Source of the DNA: Kiritimatiellia bacterium
GTDB lineage: Bacteria; Verrucomicrobiota; Kiritimatiellia; JAFGHX01
DNA length: 36,692 nt
Direction: 5' to 3'
Assembly (NCBI GenBank): GCA_016929905.1
Contig: JAFGHX010000416.1
Location: 1 to 36,692, forward strand
A model generated the notes under the pieces. The model made no database searches and had not been told where the DNA came from. It was given only the letters and a program-made list of their open reading frames with translations. The position numbers were made by a program, and so were the translations under genes. This document shows positions 25,237 to 34,700 of this stretch, piece after piece (the stretch's first letter is position 1; every line of letters begins with the position of its first letter).

Positions 25237-26964
25237 CTATCGTATCGCAGCGTGAGCGCCCCCGGTAGGCCCGGCGTGATAGCGCTGCCTGATTTCCTCT
25301 GCGGGCATGGCGCGGCAATAGACGGCCACGAAGTGGTACTCGCCGAGCCAGGTGCGTGTGGCGTTATCGACGCTGCCGTCGGGCACGTTGGCGAGCAGGA
25401 GGCGGAAGTCGTCGGACCAATCGGAGAACGCGCCGCTCATCATACCGGTCCACTCCGTCATGCGCAGGAATGCCCAATGCAGTTGGCGTGCGATATTTTC
25501 GCCGTTGGCGTAGAACAGAGCGCGGCCGGAGGCTTCGCGCGTAAAGACGAGGTGTATGGGGGCCGGGGGCGGCGCGGCGGGCCAGGAGAGCAGTTCGGGC
25601 ATGAAGTCGGGTGCCTCCGTTGTGGAGAGGCGCATGACATAGACTGGGCTGGGGTCCTTGTAAAGGCCCTGCCCGAGAATGAAGCCCCAGTCGTCCTTGT
25701 CGACCGCGCGCAGGGCGACGATGCGAGCGGGCGACGCGCCGAGATGCGCGATACTGGTTGGGCGGACCCAGGTCTCGACGGTGAGTGCGTTGCTCGCCTT
25801 GCACGCGTTCACGAGCCTGGCGGCCGGCGTGACGGAAACGAGTTTTGCGCCGGGGCGGGTAACCAATCCGCCGGCGGGCAGCCACTTGACGAGCGATGGG
25901 TCCTCAATACGCAGATTGAGCGGGGGCGTGGCGCCGGAGACGTCCCGTACGAGGAGGCCGTGCCCTTCGTCGAACCGGTAGAGGGCCAGCGGGCCTTGTA
26001 CGGCGGAAGCGAAGGGGGCCTCGGTTTGCGTGCCGGCGACGGAAACGCGCCGGCCGATGAGGGCGTACTGGCCTGAGGCGAGGGCGAAGGCGCGGCCTTC
26101 CTCGCGGCTGGCGACCTGAACGAGGCCCTTACGCACGTCGACGCGTGTGGCCTTGTGTTGCACGAGCACCTGGAACACCGTGCCGATTGCCTGAAGGCGG
26201 GCATGCGGCGTACCGAGCGTGAACTGGGCGCCGGGCGCCAATTTCGTGGCTTCGGCGACGATGCCGCCGTGCGAGATGTAGACGTGTTCCTGATTGTCGC
26301 GCACGAGCGCGCGGCCGTACTTTGTGGGGAATGCGACCCGCGTGTTGGCTTGGACGTGCAGGGCGCCGAACCGCGGCATGTGCAGGACGGCGCCCGCCTC
26401 TTCGACGTCGGTCAGAAGGGTCTCGCCCTGGAACAGCACATCGCCGCGGGCCAGCGGCTTGGGCTTGTCCGCCGTCTCGACTACCGCGCGGCCGATCAGG
26501 TGTTCCACCTGGGCCACTCCGTCGCCCTCCACCAGGGCGGCGCGTTGTTCGAGCCGCTTGACCTGCTCGTCCAGCACCAGGCCGAGGCAGACGAGGATCG
26601 TGGCGGCCAGCCCGGTGATCCACCAGCCCCAGGGGCGCGTAGGTTGCCTGGCCGGCCTGGCGCGCTTCGGCCGCGCCCGCGTTCGCGATGGAGGCGCCTC
26701 GATGTCCCGGGCGACCGCTTCCCACAGCCGCTCGCGTCGTTCCGAATCCGCCAGGCACACTTCGATGCGGTCGGACAGGTCCTTTCGGGCCTCCTCGTCG
26801 CGGCCGAGCGCGTCGAGCATGATATCGATGTCCTGCAGCCCGGCGACTTCGTGCAGCGCGTCCGGATCGGACCGGACGAGGGCCAGCAGTTCGCCGGTCC
26901 CCTTCTCGTCGAGGGCGCCGCCGAGATAGTCGGCCAGCCATTTGTCTTTCTGCTCCGTGTTCAT
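25237..26964 (-). CDS. FecR-type membrane regulator (anti-sigma-like) with C-terminal LamG-like domain
   Basis: This is a 575-residue membrane protein. Residues 1-90 form an acidic cytoplasmic part with the small-helix look of sigma-binding domains (NTEQKDKWLADYLGGALDEK). One transmembrane helix lies at about 111-131 (WGWWITGLAATILVCLGLVL) after a positively charged stretch. The FecR domain covers about 165-290 (GDVLFQGETLLTDVEEAGA, FGALHVQANTRVAF, VRKGLVQVASREEG). The region 330-560 resembles a LamG/concanavalin fold (NALTVETWVRPTS, SPARIVALRAV, GEYHFVAVYCRAM), as in sialidase-like binding domains. FecR proteins transmit a surface signal to an ECF sigma factor. The gene follows the sigma gene by 88 bases on the same strand. 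The LamG part could sense a glycan directly (inference). Confidence 0.9.
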   Translation of the reverse strand: MNTEQKDKWLADYLGGALDEKGTGELLALVRSDPDALHEVAGLQDIDIMLDALGRDEEARKDLSDRIEVCLADSERRERLWEAVARDIEAPPSRTRARPKRARPARQPTRPWGWWITGLAATILVCLGLVLDEQVKRLEQRAALVEGDGVAQVEHLIGRAVVETADKPKPLARGDVLFQGETLLTDVEEAGAVLHMPRFGALHVQANTRVAFPTKYGRALVRDNQEHVYISHGGIVAEATKLAPGAQFTLGTPHARLQAIGTVFQVLVQHKATRVDVRKGLVQVASREEGRAFALASGQYALIGRRVSVAGTQTEAPFASAVQGPLALYRFDEGHGLLVRDVSGATPPLNLRIEDPSLVKWLPAGGLVTRPGAKLVSVTPAARLVNACKASNALTVETWVRPTSIAHLGASPARIVALRAVDKDDWGFILGQGLYKDPSPVYVMRLSTTEAPDFMPELLSWPAAPPPAPIHLVFTREASGRALFYANGENIARQLHWAFLRMTEWTGMMSGAFSDWSDDFRLLLANVPDGSVDNATRTWLGEYHFVAVYCRAMPAEEIRQRYHAGPTGGAHAAIR

Positions 26965-27009
26965 GAAGGTTATCGTTCCTGCTACGGGTCGCCAATCGGG
27001 CCCTGTGTC

Positions 27010-27040
27010 GACAAAGCTTACGACAAAGCTTACGACAAAG
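27010..27040. repeat. Tandem dodecamer GACAAAGCTTAC x2.6 in the sigma-fecR gap
   Basis: Two exact copies (27010-27021, 27022-27033) and a partial third (27034-27040) lie in the 88-base gap between the sigma stop and the fecR-like start. The array has the same 12-base period as the others but a different sequence. Confidence 0.8.
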
Positions 27041-27052
27041 TCCGCGTGCTGC

Positions 27053-27610
27053 TTACCGACCTCCGTTTCCCTCCACGCATGTCTTGAGCGAGCGCCGGAT
27101 ACCGAGCATCGCTACCCGCAGGGCGCCGGCGGTTCGGCCGAGTGTCTCGGCCATGGCATCGAAGCTCATCTTGTCGAAATACCGCATACGAACCATTTTC
27201 CGCGCGTGGAGTTGCAGGTTGTCGATGCACTGGCGCAACCGGGCGAGCTGGTCGACGGGCGGCTCCAGGTCCGTCCGGGCCTCGGCCACGGCGGCCTGCA
27301 GGAACTGGCTTTTCAGCCTGGCCTGTCTGCAGAGGGTTCGCACTTCCTTCAGGGCCTCGTTTCTGGCGATCTGTTTCAGCCACGGCCCGAGCGGCTTGCC
27401 GAGTTCGAACCGGTCGAGTGCGCGGTAGGCGCGAATGAACGCGCGGTGCACGATTTCGTCGATCAGGTTGGCATTCCCGCGCACGTGGAAGGCCACGGCG
27501 AAGCGCATGCTGTCCTGGAATTCCATGACGACCTCGCGGAACCGGTCCACGTCGCCCCGCTGCACGGCGGCAACGACGGCATCCCAGTATGTCTGGTCCT
27601 TCTCCGTCAT
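27053..27610 (-). CDS. ECF RNA polymerase sigma factor
   Basis: This 185-residue protein has only sigma regions 2 and 4. Region 2 is at about residues 20-90 (FREVVMEFQDSMRFAVAFHV, NLIDEIVHRAFIRAYRALDRF, PWLKQIARNEALKEVR). Region 4 is at about 125-180 (LHARKMVRMRYFDKMSFDAMAETLGRTAGALRVAMLGIRRSL), with the helix-turn-helix expected to read the -35 box. The start ATG at 27610 has only a weak GGA-type ribosome site. Its own ECF-like element ends 11 bases upstream, so the leader would be very short and the gene is probably self-activated. It forms an operon with the FecR-LamG gene, and the shared element predicts control of both CotH genes. Confidence 0.93.
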   Translation of the reverse strand: MTEKDQTYWDAVVAAVQRGDVDRFREVVMEFQDSMRFAVAFHVRGNANLIDEIVHRAFIRAYRALDRFELGKPLGPWLKQIARNEALKEVRTLCRQARLKSQFLQAAVAEARTDLEPPVDQLARLRQCIDNLQLHARKMVRMRYFDKMSFDAMAETLGRTAGALRVAMLGIRRSLKTCVEGNGGR

Positions 27611-27620
27611 GTTGTCCGTT

Positions 27621-27656
27621 CCATAAAAGACTACCCCGTCAGCCGGCGCATGTTAG
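27621..27656 (-). promoter_or_regulatory. ECF-sigma-type promoter of the sigma factor gene (autoregulation)
   Basis: On the minus strand it reads CTAACAT, 11 bases, CGGGGTAGTC and then TATGG. It matches the CotH2 element at 26 of 36 positions without gaps. The predicted start site lies only about 12 bases before the ATG. Confidence 0.65.
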
Positions 27657-27768
27657 TGGCTTCGTTATCGAAAACTGCAACGAAAAACAAGAAGTCTCCC
27701 GTCCGCGGGAGACCAGAGATCAGAAGTCAGAGGTCAGATCGGCCCCCGGCAGGGCTGCTGGCCTGAAA

Positions 27769-27804
27769 CTTGCTCGAGAACTTATTCGAGAACGTACTCG
27801 AGAA
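27769..27804. repeat. Tandem dodecamer CTTGCTCGAGAA x3
   Basis: Three adjacent 12-base units: CTTGCTCGAGAA, CTTATTCGAGAA, CGTACTCGAGAA. The same unit occurs near 16632, 16723 and (inverted, x2) 31681. Confidence 0.8.
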
Positions 27805-27847
27805 CCCCCGCCGCCGCGGCGGGGTCGACCCACCTTCGCGCAGCGCT

Positions 27848-27900
27848 TCGGCGGGCGCAGCACGACTACGCCCAGGGCTTCCGCCGTCGCTCTACGAGCT
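27848..27900. repeat. 53-base repeat, copy 1 (inverted relative to the right edge)
   Basis: This is the exact reverse complement of 36640-36692. The pair brackets the S8 protease and CotH2 genes. The unit includes TTCCGCCGTCGCTC, half of a REP-like hairpin that is complete at the other copy. Confidence 0.85.
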
Positions 27901-28068
27901 GACCTCTGGGTTGCGAGCGAAGCCCGCATTGGTCGCATTGTGGGTGCATTATGGCATGAAAACGGCGCGGAAGCCACCCCGCAATACACGGAATTTCTCG
28001 ACTCTTGGCCGAAAAACGGCTATGCTCTCAGGGTGCGAAGGGGGATGGGGGAGGCGGTTCCGAGAAGA

Positions 28069-31000
28069 ATGAACGCGTTGAGTCACAAGTGCGTTGATCG
28101 ATTCTTCTGCTTGGCCGCGGTCTTCCTTGCCGGCCTGCTGCCGTGCCGGGTGGGCGCAACCCCTGCGTTGCGGGCGGGCCCCTACACGATCCGCGACCAC
28201 GGCCGGGCGCGCGTTTTCGAATTGGCGGCGGACGAGTTCTACGTCGTGGATCCGGTTGCCGCGCGCGGGCCGAGGCGCATGGCGCCGGAAGGCTCCGCGG
28301 ACGCCGTGCGGCGGCGGGTCGCGGCGCACGCGGAGTCGACGGGCGAGGACGCACGGCTGGTTCTCTACGAGGGGGGCCGGCAACGGACGCGGTTCACGCG
28401 CCGGGTTCTGAGCCGTGGCGTGCTGGTTCGTCTTGCGCCGGGTGTGGACGCCGAGGGGGCGGCCGTTGCCGCCGGCCTGCACACGGCGGGGCGCCTGCCC
28501 TATGCGCCCGAGTACGCGGTGTTCAGGACGTCCGCCGCCGGCGAGGCGTTGTGCGCGGCGGATGCCCTGCGCGGCCGGCCGGGCGTTCTGGCCGCCGATC
28601 CGCTTCTGGCCAGAGCGCACCAGTCCCGTTTCATGCCGGACGACCCCTATTTCGGGGGCCAATGGCACTTGCTGAACGTGGGACAGAACGGCGGCACCGC
28701 GGGGATCGACGTGAACGTCGGCGATGTCTGGGACACTGTCTCCGGCGCGGGCGTGGTCATCGGGATCATCGACGACGGGCTGGAGCACAGCCACCCGGAC
28801 CTGGCGTCGAACGTGAACGTGCAGATCGGCTGGGACTGGGTCGACGGGGATGGGGACCCGATGCCCGGCAGTCTGGACCGGCACGGGACCGCGGTAGCCG
28901 GCGTGGCGGCGGCGACGGGGAGCAACGGCGTGGGTGTCGCGGGCGCGGCGTACGGCGCCACGCTGGTGGGGCTGCGGTTGACGAGCGCGCCGACAACGGA
29001 CGCGGAGGAGGCGGCTGCGTTCGCACACACAAACGACGTGATTGCGGTCAAGAACAACAGTTGGGGGCCGGTGGACGACGGCCAGACCCTGGAAGGGCCC
29101 GGCCCGCTGGCGCTGGCCGCGCTGGCCGACGGCGTCGCGAACGGGCGCGAAGGCAAAGGCACGATCTATGTGTGGGCCGGCGGCAACGGGCTGGAAGCCG
29201 GCGACGACGCGAACTACGACGGCTACGCGAATTCGATCTACTCCATTTCCGTCAGCGCGATCGATGACGGCGGCCGGGCGGCGTACTACAGCGAGCCGGG
29301 CGCGTGCCACGTTGTGACGGCGCCCTCTTCCGGCAGCGGCACGCAGGGGATCACCACCACCGACCGCGCGGGCAGCGCGGGCTACAACAGCACCGGCACG
29401 GGCGACCTGGCGGACACCGACTACACCAGCAAGTTCGGCGGGACCTCGTCCGCCGCGCCGCTGCTTTCCGGCGTGGTCGCGCTGATGCTCGAGGCCAACC
29501 CCGGGCTGGGCTGGCGCGATGTGCAGGAGATCCTGATCCGGACGGCCGCGCAAGTCGACGCCGCCGATCCGGACTGGGCGGTGAACGGGGCGGGTTTCCA
29601 TTTCAATCACAAGTACGGCGCCGGCCTCGTCGACGCGCAGGCGGCCGTAGGGCTCGCGGCCGTCTGGGGCAATCTGCCCTCACAGAACCACGCCTCGGTC
29701 TCGCACACGAACCTGGCCGTCACGATCCCGGACGCCGATCCGGCCGGCGTGACGCAGAGCTTCGATTTCGGCGCCACCGCCATCCGTGTCGAGCACGTAA
29801 CGGTGACGGTAAGCGTTGTCCACAACTCGCGCGGGCAGTTGGCGCTGACGCTGACATCGCCGGCGGGCACCGAGAGCCGCCTGGCCGAAGCGCACGGCGA
29901 CAGTTCGAGCGGGTATGCGGACTGGACGTTCAGTTCCGTCCGGCACTGGGGCGAGGAGTCGGCAGGCCTCTGGACGCTGAAGGTGGCGGACACGAAGAAA
30001 GGGCTGGCCGGCACGGTCACGGATCTGCGCGTGGATCTCTACGGCAGTTCACTGGGCGGGCCGCAGCCGGACCTGCGGCTCGACGGCGCGACGTTTTCGG
30101 ACGATGCCGGCGGCAACGGCAACGGCGTGGTGGAACCGGGCGAAACCATTTGCGAGACGATCGTGCTGCGCAACGACGGCGACAGCGCCGCGGCCAACGT
30201 GACCGCACGGCTCGCGACGCAGACGCCGGGCGTCGCGTTACTGAGCCCGAGCGCGGGCTATGGCACGATCGGCGTCGGCAGCCATGCGGCCAATCTGGCC
30301 GCATTCCGCTACCGGCTGGCCAAGACGGTTGCCTGCGGCACGGTGCTCACGTTCGAGCATGTGGCGCAGCACATGGGCGAAGGCGCGTTCACGAACAGCT
30401 TCACCCGCACCGTCGGTCTGCAGGAGACGCCCGTTACGCAGGTGGTCGAGAGCGTCGATGTGCCGGTCGCCATTGAAGACCGGCGCACGGTGACGTCGAC
30501 GAACACGGTGGTGACCGAAGCCCGCATAGAGGACGTCGACGTCGCCGTGCGCATCGCCCATAGCTGGGTTGGCGATCTGGTGCTCACCGTCGGCCACCCG
30601 GACGGCACGACGGTCCTGCTTTCCCAACAGCACGGCTCGTCGGACGATGACTACGGCACGGGCACCCACGGCGTGAATCTGGTGCCTACCTGGTTCGACG
30701 ACGAGGCGCCCGGGCCCATCGCACTGGGCAGCGCGCCGTTCGACGGGGCCTACCGGCCCGATGCGGCTCTGAGCGCGTTCGACGGGAAGCAGGCGACGGG
30801 CACCTGGTGGCTGGCGGTGCAGGACGTGAACAAGTTCGACGAGGGCACGCTGCTGTACTGGGCGCTGCAGGTGAGCGGCGTTCAGACGCAGTGGGCCTGC
30901 GACGTGTTCAACAACGCGCCCGCCGCCTACAACCGGGCGCTGACGGTGGCGGCGGATACGCAGACGGTCATGACGCTCACGGCCGCCGATCCTGACGACG

Positions 31001-31599
31001 ACACGCTGACCTACATCACCAACGACTTGCCGAGCCACGGCGAGTTGTCGGGTTTCGATTCGGTCACAGGCGCGGTGACGTATACCCCCTCGAACGGCTA
31101 TGCCGGGGCCGACGCGTTCACCTTCACCGTCGCGGACGGGATGGCGACCAGCGCCCCGGGCACCGTCACCGTGACGGTGGACGACTCCGGCGATATGGAC
31201 GACGACGGGCTGCCGAACGAGTGGGAGTGGCAATACGGGCTGAACCCGCTCGACAACGGCGGCATCGCCGGGGACCCCGACAACGGGCCTGAGGGCGATC
31301 CGGACGGGGACGGCGCGGCGAACCTGGCCGAATACACGGCCGACACCGACCCGACGAACGCGGATTCGCGACTGTCCTTCACGGGTGTCGTGCTCGAGGG
31401 CGGCAACGTTCGGATCGACTGGCAGGGCGGGGTGCAGGCGCGCCAGTTCCTGCAGGTCCGGCACGATCTGGTCAGCACCACGGAGCAATGGGAGGTGGTG
31501 TTCACGAATGAGCCGCCGACTTCCGTGCTGACGAACCTGCTGATCGACACCACGGGCGCGAGCAACGCGTTTTACCGGCTGGAGGTGGAACGGCCGTAG
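28069..31599 (+). CDS. Secreted kexin-like S8 serine protease with two P domains
   Basis: This is a 1176-residue exported protein. The ATG at 28069 starts a signal peptide (DRFFCLAAVFLAGLLPC); an ATG at 28045 is possible but lacks proper ribosome-site spacing. A propeptide-like part spans about 105-185. The subtilase domain has D235 (VIGIIDDG, where DTG/DSG is usual), H272 (RHGTAVAGV), N373 (WAGGNG) and S460 (GGTSSAAP). Then follow a P/proprotein-convertase domain (about 540-660), a beta domain (670-780), a second P domain (790-940), a cadherin-like domain (950-1040), a thrombospondin-3-like calcium segment (about 1045-1085) and a C-terminal beta domain ending FYRLEVERP. Such enzymes cleave after basic residues; a role in maturing neighbouring surface proteins is inferred. 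It is divergent from the sigma gene and convergent with CotH2. Confidence 0.92.
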   Translation: MNALSHKCVDRFFCLAAVFLAGLLPCRVGATPALRAGPYTIRDHGRARVFELAADEFYVVDPVAARGPRRMAPEGSADAVRRRVAAHAESTGEDARLVLYEGGRQRTRFTRRVLSRGVLVRLAPGVDAEGAAVAAGLHTAGRLPYAPEYAVFRTSAAGEALCAADALRGRPGVLAADPLLARAHQSRFMPDDPYFGGQWHLLNVGQNGGTAGIDVNVGDVWDTVSGAGVVIGIIDDGLEHSHPDLASNVNVQIGWDWVDGDGDPMPGSLDRHGTAVAGVAAATGSNGVGVAGAAYGATLVGLRLTSAPTTDAEEAAAFAHTNDVIAVKNNSWGPVDDGQTLEGPGPLALAALADGVANGREGKGTIYVWAGGNGLEAGDDANYDGYANSIYSISVSAIDDGGRAAYYSEPGACHVVTAPSSGSGTQGITTTDRAGSAGYNSTGTGDLADTDYTSKFGGTSSAAPLLSGVVALMLEANPGLGWRDVQEILIRTAAQVDAADPDWAVNGAGFHFNHKYGAGLVDAQAAVGLAAVWGNLPSQNHASVSHTNLAVTIPDADPAGVTQSFDFGATAIRVEHVTVTVSVVHNSRGQLALTLTSPAGTESRLAEAHGDSSSGYADWTFSSVRHWGEESAGLWTLKVADTKKGLAGTVTDLRVDLYGSSLGGPQPDLRLDGATFSDDAGGNGNGVVEPGETICETIVLRNDGDSAAANVTARLATQTPGVALLSPSAGYGTIGVGSHAANLAAFRYRLAKTVACGTVLTFEHVAQHMGEGAFTNSFTRTVGLQETPVTQVVESVDVPVAIEDRRTVTSTNTVVTEARIEDVDVAVRIAHSWVGDLVLTVGHPDGTTVLLSQQHGSSDDDYGTGTHGVNLVPTWFDDEAPGPIALGSAPFDGAYRPDAALSAFDGKQATGTWWLAVQDVNKFDEGTLLYWALQVSGVQTQWACDVFNNAPAAYNRALTVAADTQTVMTLTAADPDDDTLTYITNDLPSHGELSGFDSVTGAVTYTPSNGYAGADAFTFTVADGMATSAPGTVTVTVDDSGDMDDDGLPNEWEWQYGLNPLDNGGIAGDPDNGPEGDPDGDGAANLAEYTADTDPTNADSRLSFTGVVLEGGNVRIDWQGGVQARQFLQVRHDLVSTTEQWEVVFTNEPPTSVLTNLLIDTTGASNAFYRLEVERP

Positions 31600-31680
31600 G
31601 CAGAACCCGGCGTTGAGAGTCGGAAAGAACACCAAACGTTCCGGCACGATTGACAGCGGACTCCGAACCCAGCGCTGGAG

Positions 31681-31704
31681 TTCTCGAGCAAGTTCTCGAG
31701 CAAG
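31681..31704. repeat. Tandem dodecamer TTCTCGAGCAAG x2
   Basis: Two exact copies of the reverse complement of CTTGCTCGAGAA lie 7 bases from the CotH2 stop codon, in the convergent gap between the protease and CotH2. Confidence 0.8.
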
Positions 31705-31710
31705 TCTCTC

Positions 31711-34700
31711 TCACTCCAGCCACACGCGTGCGCGGTAGAGCATCGGCCCGGCGCCGGCGGCGGGTTGATGGGTGACGGTCTGGCCCTCGCCGACGATGTC
31801 CGTGAACCCGGGCACACCGAGCCAGGTGCCGCCGTTGCCGGCCGGTTGCTGCTCGAGTGCGTAATGCCGCGTCAGCCCTTCGTAGCCGATGCCGCGCGCC
31901 GCGACGGTCGGGAAGGAGACGGCCAGGGTCCCGCCCGACAGCGTCACGTTCACGGCGAAGTACCGCGTGTCGTCCGTCGGGTCGGAGCCGACGATGTACT
32001 CCTCCAGGTTCGACAGGCCGTCCCCGTCGGTATCGGCCTCCGGGGCCTGACCGGTGCCGCCGAGGTTCGCGTCCTCCCAGGCGTCGGGCATGCCGTCCTG
32101 ATCCGGGTCTTCGGCCTCGGAGAGTGTCGAACGGGTGACGGACAACGCACAGTCGAACGTGAGATCGCCGCTGCCGAGCGAGTTGTTGAACACCTGCACG
32201 GCCAGTACGTTCGCGGTGCCCAGTTCGGGCAGCTCGCCGCCGGTGAATTGTGCCGTCCATGTGCCGGGCGTGGAGGACACGTAGCCGGAGGCGAGCGTGT
32301 CGTGCGCGACGGACGAACCGGGCTCGCCCGGCATGTTGACGCGTGCGATCTCCTGCCCGTTCAGCCACGCGACGAACCCGTCGTCGTAATCGGCCTCGAG
32401 CGACAACTCGCTGACCGCGGCAGGATGGCTCAGCGTGAACGACCGGCGCAGAAACACGGACTGGTAGCTGCCCGCCATGTCCGACAGCACGGTGGCGGTC
32501 GGATGCCCGTAGCCGACCGGTGCGTTGCCGGCGGACCAGCCGGAATCGTCGAATCCGGTTTGCCGCCAGGCCGTGGCGGGCTCGGAGGCTTCGGCGGTGC
32601 CCTTTCGGTAGCGCCATGTGGCGCCCCTGGCGACGGCGTCGTCGGCCTGCGTATCGGTCCTGGCGCCGACGATGGCGCTGTAGGCGGACACGCCGGCGGC
32701 GTTCTCGGCTCGGACTTTGTAGTAATAGGTGGTGCCGGGCGCGAGGCCGGCATCGGTGTAGGCGGTGGTGTTGGCCGGCAGGAAAATCTCCGTGCCCATG
32801 CTGGCCGGGTCGGTTCCGCGCCGGATCTTGAACTGGTCCTCGTTCGCGGAGTTGTCAGCCCACCTCACGCGGAGTTCGGTTGCCGACACGACCGCGACGG
32901 ACACGGCGCTCGGCGCGGCGGGCGGCTCGGGCGGGGCGGCCGGGGTGGTATCGCCATCGTAATCCGACTCCGGCGAATCCCCGGCGGCATTGTAAGCCTT
33001 CAGCTTGTAGTAGTAGTGTGTTTCGGCGAGCAGCCCGGAATCGGTATAGCTCGTGACATTGGCTGCGGGCTGCGCGATGCGTTCCCACACCTGCGTGCCG
33101 CTCTGGCGGCGATCCAGCTTGAAGCCGGTTTCGTTGTTGCTGTTGTCGGCCCACGTCACGCGGATCGAGGACGCCGAGAGGGCAGTCGCCAGCACGGCGC
33201 TCGGCGCGGCCGGCGTGCCCAGCGCCGTCCTGGCGTCGACGATCGCGGTGTAGGCGGATACGCCGACGGCGTTTTCGGCGCGGACTTTATAGTAGTAGGT
33301 GGTGTCCGCCGCCAATCCGGTGTCGGTGTAGGCGGTGGTGTTCGCGGGCAGGAAGATCTCCGTGCTGAGATTCGCGGGGTCTGTCCCACACCGGATCTTG
33401 AACTGCGTTTCGTCGGAGCTGTTGTCGGCCCAGGTCACGCGGATCTCGGTTGCCGACAGGGCGGCGGCGGACACAGCGCTCGGCGCGGCGGGCGGTTCGG
33501 GCGGTGCCGGCTCGGTTGTGGCGCCGTTGTAGGCGGATTCCGGCGAGTCGCCGGCGGCATTGTAGGCCCTGAGCTTGTAGTAGTAGTGGGTTTCGGCGAG
33601 CAGCCCGGAATCGGTATAGCTCGTGACATTGGCGGCGGGCTGCGCGATCTGCTCCCACACCTGCGTGCCGCTCTGGCGGCGGTCCAGCTTGAAGCCGGTC
33701 TCGTTGTTGCTGTTGTCCGTCCAGGTCACGCGGATCTCGGACGCCGACAGGGCAACAGCCGCGACGGCGCTGGGCGCGGCCGGGACTGCGGCCGCCGTCC
33801 TGGCATTGACCGTTGCGGAATAGGCGGAGACGCCGGCCGCGTTTTGGGCGCGGACCATGTAGTAGTAGGTCGTGTCTGGCGTGAGGCCGGTGTGGGAATA
33901 GCTCGTGGTGTTGGCCGGCAGGAAGATTTCCGTGCTGAGATTCGCGGGATCCGTTCCGCACCGGATCTTGAACTGGTCTTCGTCGGAGGAGTTGTCGATC
34001 CAGGTCAGCCGGATTTCCGTGGCCGAAACGGCCGAGGCGGCGGGACTCGTGGGCGCCGCCGGGGGTTGCAGATCGGCGGGTGTGGTCACGGTGACGGCTG
34101 AGGTGTAGGCGGAATCGCCGTCGGCATTGGTCGCCTTCACCATGTAGTAGAACGTGGTTTCCGGGGACAGCCCGGAATCCGTGAGGCTGGTGACGTTGGC
34201 GGCCGTGGTCGCGATGCGGACCCACTCGCTGGTGCCGCTCTGGCGGCGGTCGAGCTTGAAGCCGGTCTCGTTGTTGCTGTTGTCCTGCCAGGTGACCCGG
34301 ATCGAAGTCGGGGATGGGGCGCTGGCGGCGAGGTTGCTCGGCGCCGCGGGCGGATTGCTGGGCGTGCCGCCGGTGACGGTGAACGTTGCCTTGGCCAGCG
34401 CGCTCCAGGTGTTGCCGTTCTTCAGGCGCGCCTTCACGGTCGCGGTGCTGTTCAGGGCGAGCGCCACGTTGGCGGTTGCCGCTGTCGAGCCGGATCGCAC
34501 CCCGCCGCCGGAGACGCGCGGGTCCTCGCCGTCGGTGCGGTAGAAAACCGTTCCGCCGCTCGGGCGGCTGATCGTGAGCTTATAGCCGGCGGCGACTGTG
34601 CCGCCGTACTTGCTGTAGCTTGGCGGATTCAGGCTGGGGTACCAGCCCTTGCCGCGGAAGACGGACACGAACTTGGCGACGTTCACGTTCATGAGGTTGC

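Larger units (their letters stand above)
27611..28068. other. Divergent gap between sigma factor and S8 protease genes
   Basis: These 458 bases hold the sigma promoter element (27621-27656), short AGAAGTCAGAGG-type direct repeats (27711-27738), a triple dodecamer (27769-27804) and one copy of the 53-base inverted repeat (27848-27900). An open frame crosses the stretch but encodes only repeat-derived sequence, so I treat it as non-coding. I see no clear promoter for the protease. Confidence 0.6.

Noticed and set aside
27769..27804. Possible CRISPR-like array
   Set aside because: The 12-base units are directly adjacent with no spacers, and no cas genes are present.
27589..28068. Upstream extension of the S8 protease
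   Set aside because: The codons derive from repeats and the sigma promoter region; a signal peptide begins at 28069.
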